In this document: piece by piece, positions 15,856 to 22,682 of the stretch | Position numbering within the stretch: the stretch's first letter is position 1 | Layout: each line of letters begins with the position of its first letter | Origin: MWAR01 sp036567845 | GTDB taxonomy: Bacteria > Muiribacteriota > Ozemobacteria > Ozemobacterales > Ozemobacteraceae | Length of the DNA: 23,059 bases | NCBI GenBank assembly: GCA_036567845.1 | Contig: DATCTT010000452.1 | Location: 1-23,059, forward strand | Direction: 5' to 3' | The notes under the pieces: generated by a model | What the model saw: only the letters and a program-made list of their open reading frames with translations | What the model was told of the DNA's origin: nothing | Database searches by the model: none | Program-made: the position numbers and the translations under genes

Positions 15856-16401
15856 TTACGCTGCGAGCTTCTTGCCTTCCTTGATCCGGACGACTTCGCC
15901 GGCGTATTTGATGCCGGTGCCCTTGTAATGCTCAGGCGGTCGGATTTTCCGGATGTCGGCGGCGACCTGTCCGACGGCTTCCTTGTCTGGACCGGAAACG
16001 ATGATCTTGTTCTGGCCGTCGACCTTCAAGGTGACTTCCTTCGGGGACTCGAAATCGACTGAGTGGGAATATCCCACGTTCAGGACGACCTTGTGAGCTC
16101 CTTCGGACTTCGCCTTGTAACCGACGCCGACGATCTCCAGCTCTTTGGCGAAGCCGGTGTGACAACCGGTCACCATGTTCTGCAGAAGACTGCGGACAAG
16201 GCCGAACTTCGCGCGTACAGCTTTATCGCTGTTCGCGGGAATCGTGCAGGTCAGATGATCTTTCTCTTTCACGATCGTGACTTCGGGGCACATCTCTCGC
16301 TTGAGCGTCCCCTGCTTGCCCTTGACCGTGACCACATGGCCATTGAGAGTGATCTCAACGCCCTGCGGAATGATGACGGGTTTCTTGCCGATGCGTGACA
16401 T
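15856..16401 (-). CDS. rplF: Large-subunit ribosomal protein L6
   Basis: 50S protein near the factor-binding site at the base of the L7/L12 stalk. The 181-residue sequence starts MSRIGKKPVIIPQGVEITLN and has the two repeated alpha/beta domains of L6. The C-terminal signature reads IRKIRPPEHYKGTGIKYAGE, then VVRIKEGKKLAA. GGAGGA precedes the ATG. Length and motifs are ordinary. Confidence 0.98.
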   Translation of the reverse strand: MSRIGKKPVIIPQGVEITLNGHVVTVKGKQGTLKREMCPEVTIVKEKDHLTCTIPANSDKAVRAKFGLVRSLLQNMVTGCHTGFAKELEIVGVGYKAKSEGAHKVVLNVGYSHSVDFESPKEVTLKVDGQNKIIVSGPDKEAVGQVAADIRKIRPPEHYKGTGIKYAGEVVRIKEGKKLAA

Positions 16402-16416
16402 TCTTCTTCCTCCTGC

Positions 16417-16815
16417 TTACCAGACCTCGCAAAGGACTTCACCACCGACACCGGCCTTGCGGGCCTCCTTGTCGGTCATGATGCCCTTGGAGGTGGACAG
16501 AATCGCAACGCCGAGGCCGCCGAGGACCTTCGGAACGCTCGCGACCGGCGAATAGATGCGGCGGCCAGGCTTGGAAACACGCCGCACGCCCTGCAGAATC
16601 CGGGCCTGCTTCTCGCCGAACTTGAGGAAGATCTTCAGATTGAACTTGTTCTGGAACTTGTAATACCGGAAGTCCCGGATGTAGCCTTCGCGCTTCAGCA
16701 GCTTCGCGATCTCGATCTTCATCTTGGAAGACGGCATCTCGACGCTTTCCTGCTTCACGACATTGGCGTTCCGGATGCGGGTCAGCATGTCGCCGATAGG
16801 ATCAGTCATGCTCAT
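16417..16815 (-). CDS. rpsH: Small-subunit ribosomal protein S8
   Basis: Primary binder of 16S rRNA helix 21 and, in E. coli, the translational repressor of the spc operon. The 132-residue sequence shows DPIGDMLTRIRNANVVK near the N-terminus and a C-terminal GLGVAILSTSKGIMTDKEAR with VGGEVLCEVW. The start at 16815 is supported by GGAG 8 bases upstream; an ATG two codons later gives the more usual MTDPIG start and is also possible. Whether S8 regulates this operon cannot be told from sequence. Confidence 0.97.
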   Translation of the reverse strand: MSMTDPIGDMLTRIRNANVVKQESVEMPSSKMKIEIAKLLKREGYIRDFRYYKFQNKFNLKIFLKFGEKQARILQGVRRVSKPGRRIYSPVASVPKVLGGLGVAILSTSKGIMTDKEARKAGVGGEVLCEVW

Positions 16816-16827
16816 GATTCCGTCTCC

Positions 16828-17013
16828 TTACCAACTGGATTTCGTAATGCCCGGAATCTGACCCTTGGAAGCCAGGACCCGGAAGCAGATGCGGCACATC
16901 TGGAAATCACGCATGTAGCCGCGGGGGCGGCCACAGATGTGACAGCGATTGTAGCGCCGCGTGGAAAACTTCGGTTCACTCATCCATTTCTGGACCAACG
17001 AGGTCTTCGCCAT
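16828..17013 (-). CDS. rpsN: Small-subunit ribosomal protein S14, type Z (zinc-binding)
   Basis: The short 61-residue zinc form of S14, in the 30S head. C24, C27, C40 and C43 (CHICGRPRGYMRDFQMCRIC) form the zinc site. It ends GQIPGITKSSW, as type-Z proteins do. The long zinc-free form of about 100 residues used by enterobacteria is absent. It sits between rplE and rpsH. Confidence 0.98.
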   Translation of the reverse strand: MAKTSLVQKWMSEPKFSTRRYNRCHICGRPRGYMRDFQMCRICFRVLASKGQIPGITKSSW

Positions 17014-17029
17014 ATGGAACTCCTACTCC

Positions 17030-17620
17030 TCAGCTCTTCTGTGCCTTGCGGAACGGCATGCCCAGGAGAGTCAGAAGCTCTCTGGCGTCGCCGTCTGTGC
17101 GGGCGGATGTGACGATCGTGATGTTCATGCCCTGGACCTTCTCGACGGAGTCGTATTTGATCTCAGGGAACACGAGCTGCTCCTGGAGGCCCATGCTGTA
17201 GTTACCCCGGCCGTCGAACGCCTTCGGCGACAAACCGCGGAAGTCGCGGATGCGGGGAGTGACGATGGTGAACAGCTTGTCGAGGAAATAATAGGCACGA
17301 TCGCCGCGCAGCGTTACGCAGCATCCGATCGGCACGCCCTCGCGCAGCTTGAAGTTCGAGATTGACTTGCGCGCGCGGGTGACGACGGGCTTTTGTCCTG
17401 CGATCTGAGTCAACTCCGCCACAGCAGCATCCAGAAGCTTGCCGTTCTGGGTGGCGGCACCGACGCCCATGTTGAGGACAACCTTGGTGATCCTCGGGAC
17501 GGCCATCGGATTCTTGTGCTGCTCCAGAAGCTTCGGAGCAACTTCCTTCAGATACTTCTCTTTCAGCCTTGGAATCGACTTGGTCCCCGACGCCGGGGTC
17601 CCTGAACTGGTCTTCGCCAT
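17030..17620 (-). CDS. rplE: Large-subunit ribosomal protein L5
   Basis: Binds 5S rRNA and contacts P-site tRNA and S13. The 196-residue protein has NPMAVPRITKVVLNMGVGAA, the loop AQKPVVTRARKSISNFKLRE in nearly this form, and a C-terminal MNITIVTSARTDGDARELLT. About 15 extra residues (Ser/Thr/Gly-rich) precede the usual start. AAAGGAG lies upstream. The preceding 48-base gap after rplX is the most AT-rich spot in the operon. Confidence 0.97.
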   Translation of the reverse strand: MAKTSSGTPASGTKSIPRLKEKYLKEVAPKLLEQHKNPMAVPRITKVVLNMGVGAATQNGKLLDAAVAELTQIAGQKPVVTRARKSISNFKLREGVPIGCCVTLRGDRAYYFLDKLFTIVTPRIRDFRGLSPKAFDGRGNYSMGLQEQLVFPEIKYDSVEKVQGMNITIVTSARTDGDARELLTLLGMPFRKAQKS

Positions 17621-17668
17621 GCCGAACTACTCCTTTATATTTTTAGACTATATTTTCAAAGACGCGAC

Positions 17669-18022
17669 TTACTTGCGGCCGATGGGCTCGTTGCAGAGCT
17701 TGCAGATGCGGGAAGTCTCGCCGTTCTGAACCACGATCGTGGCACGCGTAACCTTGTTGCACTTGGTGCAGAGGAGTCCGACGCGGGAAAGGGTGACCGG
17801 ACCTTCCTTCTGGATGATCCCGCCCTTGCCGATCTTCTTGCTGGGCTTCTGATGGCGCTTCGAGTAGTTCACACCCTCAACATACGCCTGGCCCTTCGCC
17901 GGATTGACCTGGAGAACACGGCCCTTCTTTCCGGCATCATCGCCGGTCAGAATGACGACCGTGTCATCCTTCTTGATGTGCGGCTTCTCGACCGCGCGCT
18001 TCGCTTTGACCGTCTTCAACAT
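17669..18022 (-). CDS. rplX: Large-subunit ribosomal protein L24 with C-terminal zinc-ribbon cysteines
   Basis: Assembly-initiating 50S protein located near the peptide tunnel exit. The 117-residue sequence has the KOW motif (DDTVVILTGDDAGKKGRVLQ) and EGVNYSKRHQKPSKK. The C-terminal part carries two CxxC pairs, C85/C88 and C107/C110 (LCTKC and RICKLC), a likely zinc ribbon found in many but not all bacterial L24 proteins. GGAGG lies 8 bases before the ATG. It starts 16 bases after the rplN stop. Confidence 0.97.
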   Translation of the reverse strand: MLKTVKAKRAVEKPHIKKDDTVVILTGDDAGKKGRVLQVNPAKGQAYVEGVNYSKRHQKPSKKIGKGGIIQKEGPVTLSRVGLLCTKCNKVTRATIVVQNGETSRICKLCNEPIGRK

Positions 18023-18038
18023 GTGTCCGTCCTCCGGC

Positions 18039-18407
18039 TCAGATGACCTCAGGGGCGAGCGAGACGATCTTCATGAACTGCTTCTCGCGAAGTTCACGAG
18101 CGACCGGCCCGAAAATGCGGGTGCCCTTGGGGTTGTTGTCGTTGGCGATGATGACGGCGGCATTGTCATCGAACCGGATGTAGCTGCCATCGGGACGCCT
18201 GTACTCTTTCTTCGTGCGGACGACGACCGCGCGCACGACTTCCTTCTTCTTCACGGTGCCGTCAGGAAGAGCATCCTTCACCGAGGCGATGATGATGTCG
18301 CCCAGGGATCCGAAGGTCCTCTTCGAGCCACCCATGACGCGGATGCAAAGCAGTTCCTTGGCACCCGTGTTGTCAGCAACACGAAGTCTTGATTCTGCGC
18401 AAATCAT
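18039..18407 (-). CDS. rplN: Large-subunit ribosomal protein L14
   Basis: 50S protein at the subunit interface and the binding site of the silencing factor RsfS. The 122-residue sequence starts MICAESRLRVADNTGAKELL and contains GGSKRTFGSLGDIIIASVKD, RPDGSYIRFDDNAAVIIAND and a C-terminal FMKIVSLAPEVI. This is the standard length and sequence. Its start overlaps the rpsQ stop by 4 bases (ATGA). Confidence 0.98.
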   Translation of the reverse strand: MICAESRLRVADNTGAKELLCIRVMGGSKRTFGSLGDIIIASVKDALPDGTVKKKEVVRAVVVRTKKEYRRPDGSYIRFDDNAAVIIANDNNPKGTRIFGPVARELREKQFMKIVSLAPEVI

Positions 18408-18700
18408 TCTGCACTCTCCTTGGCTTCCTCGACATCAGCGGCCTGACCATGGGCGATCACCTCGCGGACGATCCAGTGCTTGGTCTTGCTGACCGGGCGG
18501 CACTCTTCGACGCGAACCATATCGCCGACTTTGCAAATGCCTTCCTCGTCATGGGCGAGGAACGTGGTGGTGCGCTTGATGTACTTCTTGTACCGGGGAT
18601 GCTGAACCATGCCCTCGATCTGAACCTTCACGGTCTTCGCGGTCTTGTCCGCGATGACGCGTCCGACGCGGCTCCGGCGGTGTGCTTTGTTGTTTTCCAT
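18404..18700 (-). CDS. rpsQ: Small-subunit ribosomal protein S17
   Basis: Primary 16S rRNA binder of the 30S body. The 98-residue OB-fold protein has RRSRVGRVIADKTAKTVKVQ, then HPRYKKYIKRTTTFLAHDEE and the signature VGDMVRVEECRPVSKTKHW. An acidic tail of about 12 residues (DVEEAKESAE) extends beyond the usual end. AGGAGG lies 6 bases before the ATG at 18700. It lies 15 bases after rpmC. Confidence 0.97.
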   Translation of the reverse strand: MENNKAHRRSRVGRVIADKTAKTVKVQIEGMVQHPRYKKYIKRTTTFLAHDEEGICKVGDMVRVEECRPVSKTKHWIVREVIAHGQAADVEEAKESAE

Positions 18701-18715
18701 TGTACCCTCCTGCGG

Positions 18716-19351
18716 TTAGAACGGCAGCCGGCCGGCGTTCAGCTCGCGCTGTAGAGCCTGGATCCGCTCGAGTTCGTTCAGCTTCGTGCGCTTGGTTTCC
18801 TTGAGAGAGGCGATTTGAGAAGCTTCATTTAACCCCAAGGAAACGAGTTTGTCAAGGAACTTCTTCCGCATCTGGAAGTTCTCGTTCCGGAGACGCTGAC
18901 TGGAAGCGCGCAGCGCGTCTTCGTCCTTCGCCCCGCGGCTGGTCTTGATCCGCTCGGACAGCTTGCCGCGGATGCTCTTGATCAGCTCGCCCACCTTCTG
19001 GTCGACGTCGGCGCGGATCTCGCGCTTCACCTGGTTCGCCTTGCCCGACAGCGTCTGCTTGAGCAGGGTGATCTTCTCGGCCAGCGTGTGGGAGCGGGAG
19101 TCAATGCCCTTGCTGGTGAGCATCTTCTGGTACTCGTCAGCAAGCTGCTTCTTGATCGCTTCGACGCGGATCTTGTTGATGGCGGTCTGCACGCGGGCGA
19201 TGTTGCGCCGCACGATCTTGATGCGGGACGGGTTAGCCAGCTGGCCCGTCACGACCTGGAAGCGCAGATTGAACAGCTCTTCCTTGAAATGCCGGTACTT
19301 CTCCTCGAGTTCATGCTCGCTGAGCTGGGTGAAATCTTCACGGTTCTTCAT
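18716..19351 (-). CDS. rpmC: Large-subunit ribosomal protein L29 with a long helical C-terminal extension
   Basis: L29 sits at the peptide tunnel exit next to L23, where the signal recognition particle and trigger factor dock. Residues 1 to about 64 match L29, with FKEELFNLRFQVVTGQLANP and RIKIVRRNIARVQTAIN. Typical L29 stops there. This protein continues in frame to 211 residues. The extension (about 65-211) is rich in Lys, Arg, Glu and Leu with few prolines, and reads as long helices, probably coiled-coil, ending RIQALQRELNAGRLPF. It has no motif I recognise. Neighbours rplP and rpsQ follow the normal order, so no separate gene has been lost; a fused unknown domain or lineage-specific elongation is the likely explanation. 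Confidence 0.93.
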   Translation of the reverse strand: MKNREDFTQLSEHELEEKYRHFKEELFNLRFQVVTGQLANPSRIKIVRRNIARVQTAINKIRVEAIKKQLADEYQKMLTSKGIDSRSHTLAEKITLLKQTLSGKANQVKREIRADVDQKVGELIKSIRGKLSERIKTSRGAKDEDALRASSQRLRNENFQMRKKFLDKLVSLGLNEASQIASLKETKRTKLNELERIQALQRELNAGRLPF

Positions 19352-19367
19352 GGTATCACCTTTTCAC

Positions 19368-19778
19368 TTACGGATGGGCTGACACGACGTGCGTGCGGAT
19401 CGGCAGCTTGTGAGCAGCCTGGGACATCGCTTCGATGGCGATATCGGCGGGAACGCCTTCAAGTTCGAACAGGATGCGGCCGGGCTTCACGACGGCAACC
19501 CAGAATTCCGGGGCGCCCTTTCCCTTGCCCATGCGGGTTTCGAGAGGCTTCTTCGAAACCGGCTTGTCGGGGAACACGCGAATCCACATCTTGCCACCGC
19601 GCTTGACGGTGCGGGTGATGACCTTACGGGCCGCTTCGATCTGGGCAGCGGTCATCCAGCAGCACTCGAGGGCCTGAAGGCCGAACGTGCCGAACGCCAG
19701 ATAGCTTCCGCCCTTGCTCATGCCGCGCATGCGGCCGCGCTGTTGCTTGCGGTACTTCGTACGAGCCGGGATCAACAT
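19368..19778 (-). CDS. rplP: Large-subunit ribosomal protein L16
   Basis: 50S protein near the A-site tRNA elbow. The 136-residue sequence starts MLIPARTKYRKQQRGRMRGM and has LAFGTFGLQALE. The signature VFPDKPVSKKPLETRMGKGK follows, then GAPEFWVAVVKPGRILFE. Length is normal. It lies 23 bases after rpsC and 16 bases before rpmC. Confidence 0.98.
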   Translation of the reverse strand: MLIPARTKYRKQQRGRMRGMSKGGSYLAFGTFGLQALECCWMTAAQIEAARKVITRTVKRGGKMWIRVFPDKPVSKKPLETRMGKGKGAPEFWVAVVKPGRILFELEGVPADIAIEAMSQAAHKLPIRTHVVSAHP

Positions 19779-19801
19779 GGTTCTTCAGCTCCTTCGTCGA
19801 C

Positions 19802-20482
19802 TCAGAACGTGTTCTCGCGGGCCGGTGCGGCGTCGACCGGAGCAGTCCGGCCAAGCTTCTCGCCCTTGAACACCCACACCTTGACACCCACGCACCCGAA
19901 GGTGGTGATAGCGGTTTCGGTGGCGTAATCGATGTCGGCGCGCAGAGTGTGCAGAGGCACGCGACCTTCGCGAACCCATTCCACGCGGCTGATTTCAGCG
20001 CCGCCCAGGCGGCCCGAGCACGTGATCTTGATGCCTTCCGCGCCGGAGCGCAGGCAGCGGCCGATCACCTGGCGCATCGCACGGCGGTGCGAAATGCGCT
20101 TCTCGAGCTGCATCGCAACGTTCTCGGCGATCAGCTTCGCATCCGAGTCGGGATGCTTGATTTCCTGGATGGCCAGGAACACCGACTTCCCGGTGAGCTT
20201 CTCGAGGTCCTTCTTCAGGATCTCGACGCGCTCGCCGCCGCGGCCGATGATCACGCCGGGCTTCGCCGTGAAGATCGTGACCTTCACCTTAGTGTTCGAC
20301 TTGCGCTCGATCTCGATGCGGCCGATCCCTTCGCGGGGGAACTGCTTCTTGTCGATGAAGTTGCGGATCTTCACATCCTCGTGGAGGAAGTTCGCATAAT
20401 CACTGCGCTTGGCGAACCACCTGGAGTCCCAGGTGCGGGTGATGCCGAGCCGGATGCTGATAGGATTGATTTTCTGTCCCAT
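19802..20482 (-). CDS. rpsC: Small-subunit ribosomal protein S3
   Basis: 30S protein at the mRNA entry site with helicase-related function. The 226-residue sequence begins MGQKINPISIRLGITRTWDS. The KH domain carries the GRGG loop at 80-83 (KPGVIIGRGGERVEILKK). The C-terminal domain includes GAEGIKITCSGRLGGAEISR and REGRVPLHTLRADIDYA. It starts two bases after the rplV stop, with GGGAGG inside the end of rplV. Nothing unusual. Confidence 0.98.
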   Translation of the reverse strand: MGQKINPISIRLGITRTWDSRWFAKRSDYANFLHEDVKIRNFIDKKQFPREGIGRIEIERKSNTKVKVTIFTAKPGVIIGRGGERVEILKKDLEKLTGKSVFLAIQEIKHPDSDAKLIAENVAMQLEKRISHRRAMRQVIGRCLRSGAEGIKITCSGRLGGAEISRVEWVREGRVPLHTLRADIDYATETAITTFGCVGVKVWVFKGEKLGRTAPVDAAPARENTF

Positions 20483-20484
20483 TG

Positions 20485-21237
20485 TCAGTTCCCTCCCTGG
20501 GCCTTCGGGGTCTTCGGGGTCTTGGCCTTGGCGGCGGTCTTCGTTCCGGCCGACTTGGTCGACTTGGCCTTCTTCTCACCGGCTTCGGCAGCCTTGGTTT
20601 CCTTGGCGGCGACAGCCTGGGTGGCCTTGATGATCTTGTTCATCTCGACCTTCTCTCGAAGGACGATAATGGCATGGGCCGTCCGCTTGCGGATGCGACA
20701 GGCGCGGCCGCGGGCGCGGGCCATGAACCGGCGCATCGTCGGGCCGCCGTCCACCAGAACCTTGGCGACGAACAGGTTGTCGGCCTTCAGCTCGTGGTTG
20801 TTGCTCGCATTGGCGATCGCAGATTCGAGCAGCTTCTTCAGGATCGGGGCGCCACCCTTGGGCATGAAGCTCAGGATGCCGAGCGCCTCGTCGACGCTCT
20901 TGCCGCGGATCTCGTCAGCAACCAGCCGCAGCTTGCGCGGGCTGATGCGGACATTGCTGATGCGGGCGCGAGGCATGTCGACCAGGTCGATCAGCCGCTT
21001 CTTCTCAGCCCAGGTGAGCTTGCCGACCAGCGGATACTCTTTGACGTAGCGGATCTTGACGTCTTTCTCGTTCCCGTGCGGATGGCTGACTTCCTGCTTC
21101 TTGGAATACAGGCCCGCCTGGGTGAGGATGCGCTCGATCTTCGTGTGGCTGTTCTTGGTGTCCAGCCCCTTGATCATGCGCATGCCGCTGAAGACGTCGA
21201 CGTTATCTGGAATCGTGACTCCGACAATTCGCAACAT
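20485..21237 (-). CDS. rplV: Large-subunit ribosomal protein L22 with an S13-like N-terminal domain and Ala/Lys tail
   Basis: L22 lines the nascent-peptide tunnel with its hairpin loop. The L22 domain spans about 89-197, with ARISNVRISPRKLRLVADEI, SAIANASNNHEL, and the hairpin-tip region GPTMRRFMARARGRACRIRK. Typical L22 is about 110 residues; this chain has 250. Residues 1-86 resemble the start of S13: MLRIVGVTIPDNVDV is close to the E. coli S13 RIAGINIPD, followed by a GL...KIERILTQAGL helix and VGKLTWAEKKRLIDLV, which parallels the S13 segment around its LTEEEI. Residues 198-250 are an Ala/Lys/Thr-rich basic tail. The reading frame is unbroken. The ATG at 21237 lies 15 bases after rpsS with a GGAG-type site upstream. 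No start near residue 88 has a ribosome binding site that I can see. Confidence 0.93.
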   Translation of the reverse strand: MLRIVGVTIPDNVDVFSGMRMIKGLDTKNSHTKIERILTQAGLYSKKQEVSHPHGNEKDVKIRYVKEYPLVGKLTWAEKKRLIDLVDMPRARISNVRISPRKLRLVADEIRGKSVDEALGILSFMPKGGAPILKKLLESAIANASNNHELKADNLFVAKVLVDGGPTMRRFMARARGRACRIRKRTAHAIIVLREKVEMNKIIKATQAVAAKETKAAEAGEKKAKSTKSAGTKTAAKAKTPKTPKAQGGN

Positions 21238-21252
21238 GTCTTTGGATCTCCT

Positions 21253-21525
21253 TTACTTCGGGGCCGCAGCCTTCTCGCCGGACGAGTGACTCTTGAACGT
21301 GCGGGTGGCGGCGAACTCGCCGAGCTTGTGGCCGACCATGTTCTCGGTGATGAACACCGGAACGTGCTTGCGGCCGTTATGAACGGCGATGGTGTGTCCG
21401 ACCATGGTCGGATAGACGGTGGAAGTGCGGGACCAGGTCCGGATCTGCCGCTTTTCATTGGCCCGGTTCATGGCCTCGATGCGCTTCATCAGGCGTTCTT
21501 CGATAAACGGAGGCTTCTTGCTCAT
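21253..21525 (-). CDS. rpsS: Small-subunit ribosomal protein S19
   Basis: 30S head protein that pairs with S13. The 90-residue sequence begins MSKKPPFIEERLMKRIEAMN and carries the signature IRTWSRTSTVYPTMVGHTIA, then HNGRKHVPVFITENMVGHKL and GEFAATRTFKSH. Length is normal. GGGAG precedes the ATG; it lies 12 bases after rplB. Confidence 0.98.
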   Translation of the reverse strand: MSKKPPFIEERLMKRIEAMNRANEKRQIRTWSRTSTVYPTMVGHTIAVHNGRKHVPVFITENMVGHKLGEFAATRTFKSHSSGEKAAAPK

Positions 21526-21537
21526 GGTCGTACTCCC

Positions 21538-22365
21538 TTATTTCTTCCGGCGAGAGATGATGTACTTGTTGGAGGCGTTCTTGCGCTTGCGGGTCTTCAT
21601 GCCCTTCGCGGGCTGGCCCCACAGGGACACCGGAACGCGACCGCGGCTGTTCTTGCCTTCACCACCGCCGTGCGGGTGATCGCAGGGGTTCATGACGGCG
21701 CCGCGAACGAACGGCCGCCAGCCCTTCCAACGATTGCGACCGGCCTTGCCCATGCCGATGTTCATGTGATCCTGGTTGCCGACCGTCCCGATGACGGCAC
21801 GGCATTCCAGCGGAATGCGGCGCATTTCGCCGGAGGGCATCACGATCTGGGCGAAGCTGCCTTCCTTGCCGGCGAGCTGGCAGTGGGCGCCGGCCGTGCG
21901 GGCAATCTGGGCGCCCTTGCCGGGCTTCATCTCGATGTGGTGGATCGTCGAGCCGAGGGGGATGTCACGCAGCTGGAGGCAGTTGCCCAGAACGATGTCC
22001 GCGTGCTTGCCGTTCTCGATGATCTGGCCGACCTTGAGGCCTTCGGGGGCGATGATATACCGCTTTTCGCCGTCCTTGTAGCTGATCAGCGCAATCCGGG
22101 AAGTGCGGTTCGGATCGTACTCGATCGTCTCGACCCGGCCGGGGATCCCGTCCTTGTTGCGCTTGAAGTCGATGATGCGGTAGAACCGCTTGCTGCCGCC
22201 GCCCCGATGACGCTGGGTCACGTGGCCATGGTGGTTGCGGCCGGCGGCCTTCTCGAGCCGTTCGGTCAGCGGCTTGTAGGGCTTGTCCGTGGTGATCTCT
22301 TCGAACCCGTAGCCTTCCATCACGCGGCGGGACGGGGTCATCGGGCGATACGTCTTGATGCTCAT
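21538..22365 (-). CDS. rplB: Large-subunit ribosomal protein L2
   Basis: Highly conserved 50S protein needed for subunit association and peptidyl-transferase structure. The 275-residue chain starts MSIKTYRPMTPSRRVMEGYG. It has NHHGHVTQRHRGGGSKRFYR, the central RTAGAHCQLAGKEGSFAQIV, and the catalytic-centre loop RPFVRGAVMNPCDHPHGGGE with the conserved histidine. Length and motifs are ordinary. AGAGGAG lies upstream; 26 bases separate it from rplW. Confidence 0.98.
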   Translation of the reverse strand: MSIKTYRPMTPSRRVMEGYGFEEITTDKPYKPLTERLEKAAGRNHHGHVTQRHRGGGSKRFYRIIDFKRNKDGIPGRVETIEYDPNRTSRIALISYKDGEKRYIIAPEGLKVGQIIENGKHADIVLGNCLQLRDIPLGSTIHHIEMKPGKGAQIARTAGAHCQLAGKEGSFAQIVMPSGEMRRIPLECRAVIGTVGNQDHMNIGMGKAGRNRWKGWRPFVRGAVMNPCDHPHGGGEGKNSRGRVPVSLWGQPAKGMKTRKRKNASNKYIISRRKK

Positions 22366-22391
22366 TGTTGGCTCCTCTTACTCGTCCGCCG

Positions 22392-22682
22392 TCAGGCGAT
22401 TCCTTCGAAGAAGGAGATCGAGTCAGCCGGATTCAGCTTCACGACGGCCTTCTTCCAGGAGGACGTGAAACCGCTGGTGGTGCCCCGGCGCTTGGCTTTG
22501 GGGTGCACGTTCACGGTGTTCACCTGCTCGACACGCACCTTGAACAGTGCTTCGACAGCGTCCTTGATCTGGTGCTTGTTGGCGCTTTTGGCGACGCGGA
22601 ACTGGTAAATCTTCTCGCCCATGCGATCGTAGCTCTTCTCAGAGACGATGGGCTGCAAAATGACGTCCTGGGGGGTCTTCAT
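22392..22682 (-). CDS. rplW: Large-subunit ribosomal protein L23
   Basis: Tunnel-exit protein and docking site for trigger factor and the signal recognition particle. The 96-residue sequence contains DVILQPIVSEKSYDRMGEKI, FRVAKSANKHQIKDAVEALF, and VRVEQVNTVNVHPKAKRRGT, the standard L23 core. It is normal in length, unlike its neighbours at the tunnel exit, L22 and L29. Its ATG overlaps the rplD stop by 4 bases (ATGA). Confidence 0.97.
   Translation of the reverse strand: MKTPQDVILQPIVSEKSYDRMGEKIYQFRVAKSANKHQIKDAVEALFKVRVEQVNTVNVHPKAKRRGTTSGFTSSWKKAVVKLNPADSISFFEGIA

Noticed and set aside
14181..15884. A 567-codon open frame on the plus strand opposite rplO, rpmD, rpsE and rplR
   Set aside because: Antisense shadow of conserved ribosomal genes, with no domain and no plausible ribosome binding site.
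21192..21237. Possibility that the S13-like part of L22 is a frameshift remnant or a separate small gene
   Set aside because: There is no stop codon between the two parts, the frame is continuous, and no second ribosome binding site and start was seen near the L22 domain.
20482..22608. A 708-codon open frame on the plus strand opposite rpsC-rplV-rpsS-rplB-rplW
   Set aside because: It runs antisense to five clear ribosomal protein genes, and its product is a low-complexity mix rich in Leu, Asp, Ala and Val with no recognisable domain. Long antisense frames are expected in GC-rich DNA.
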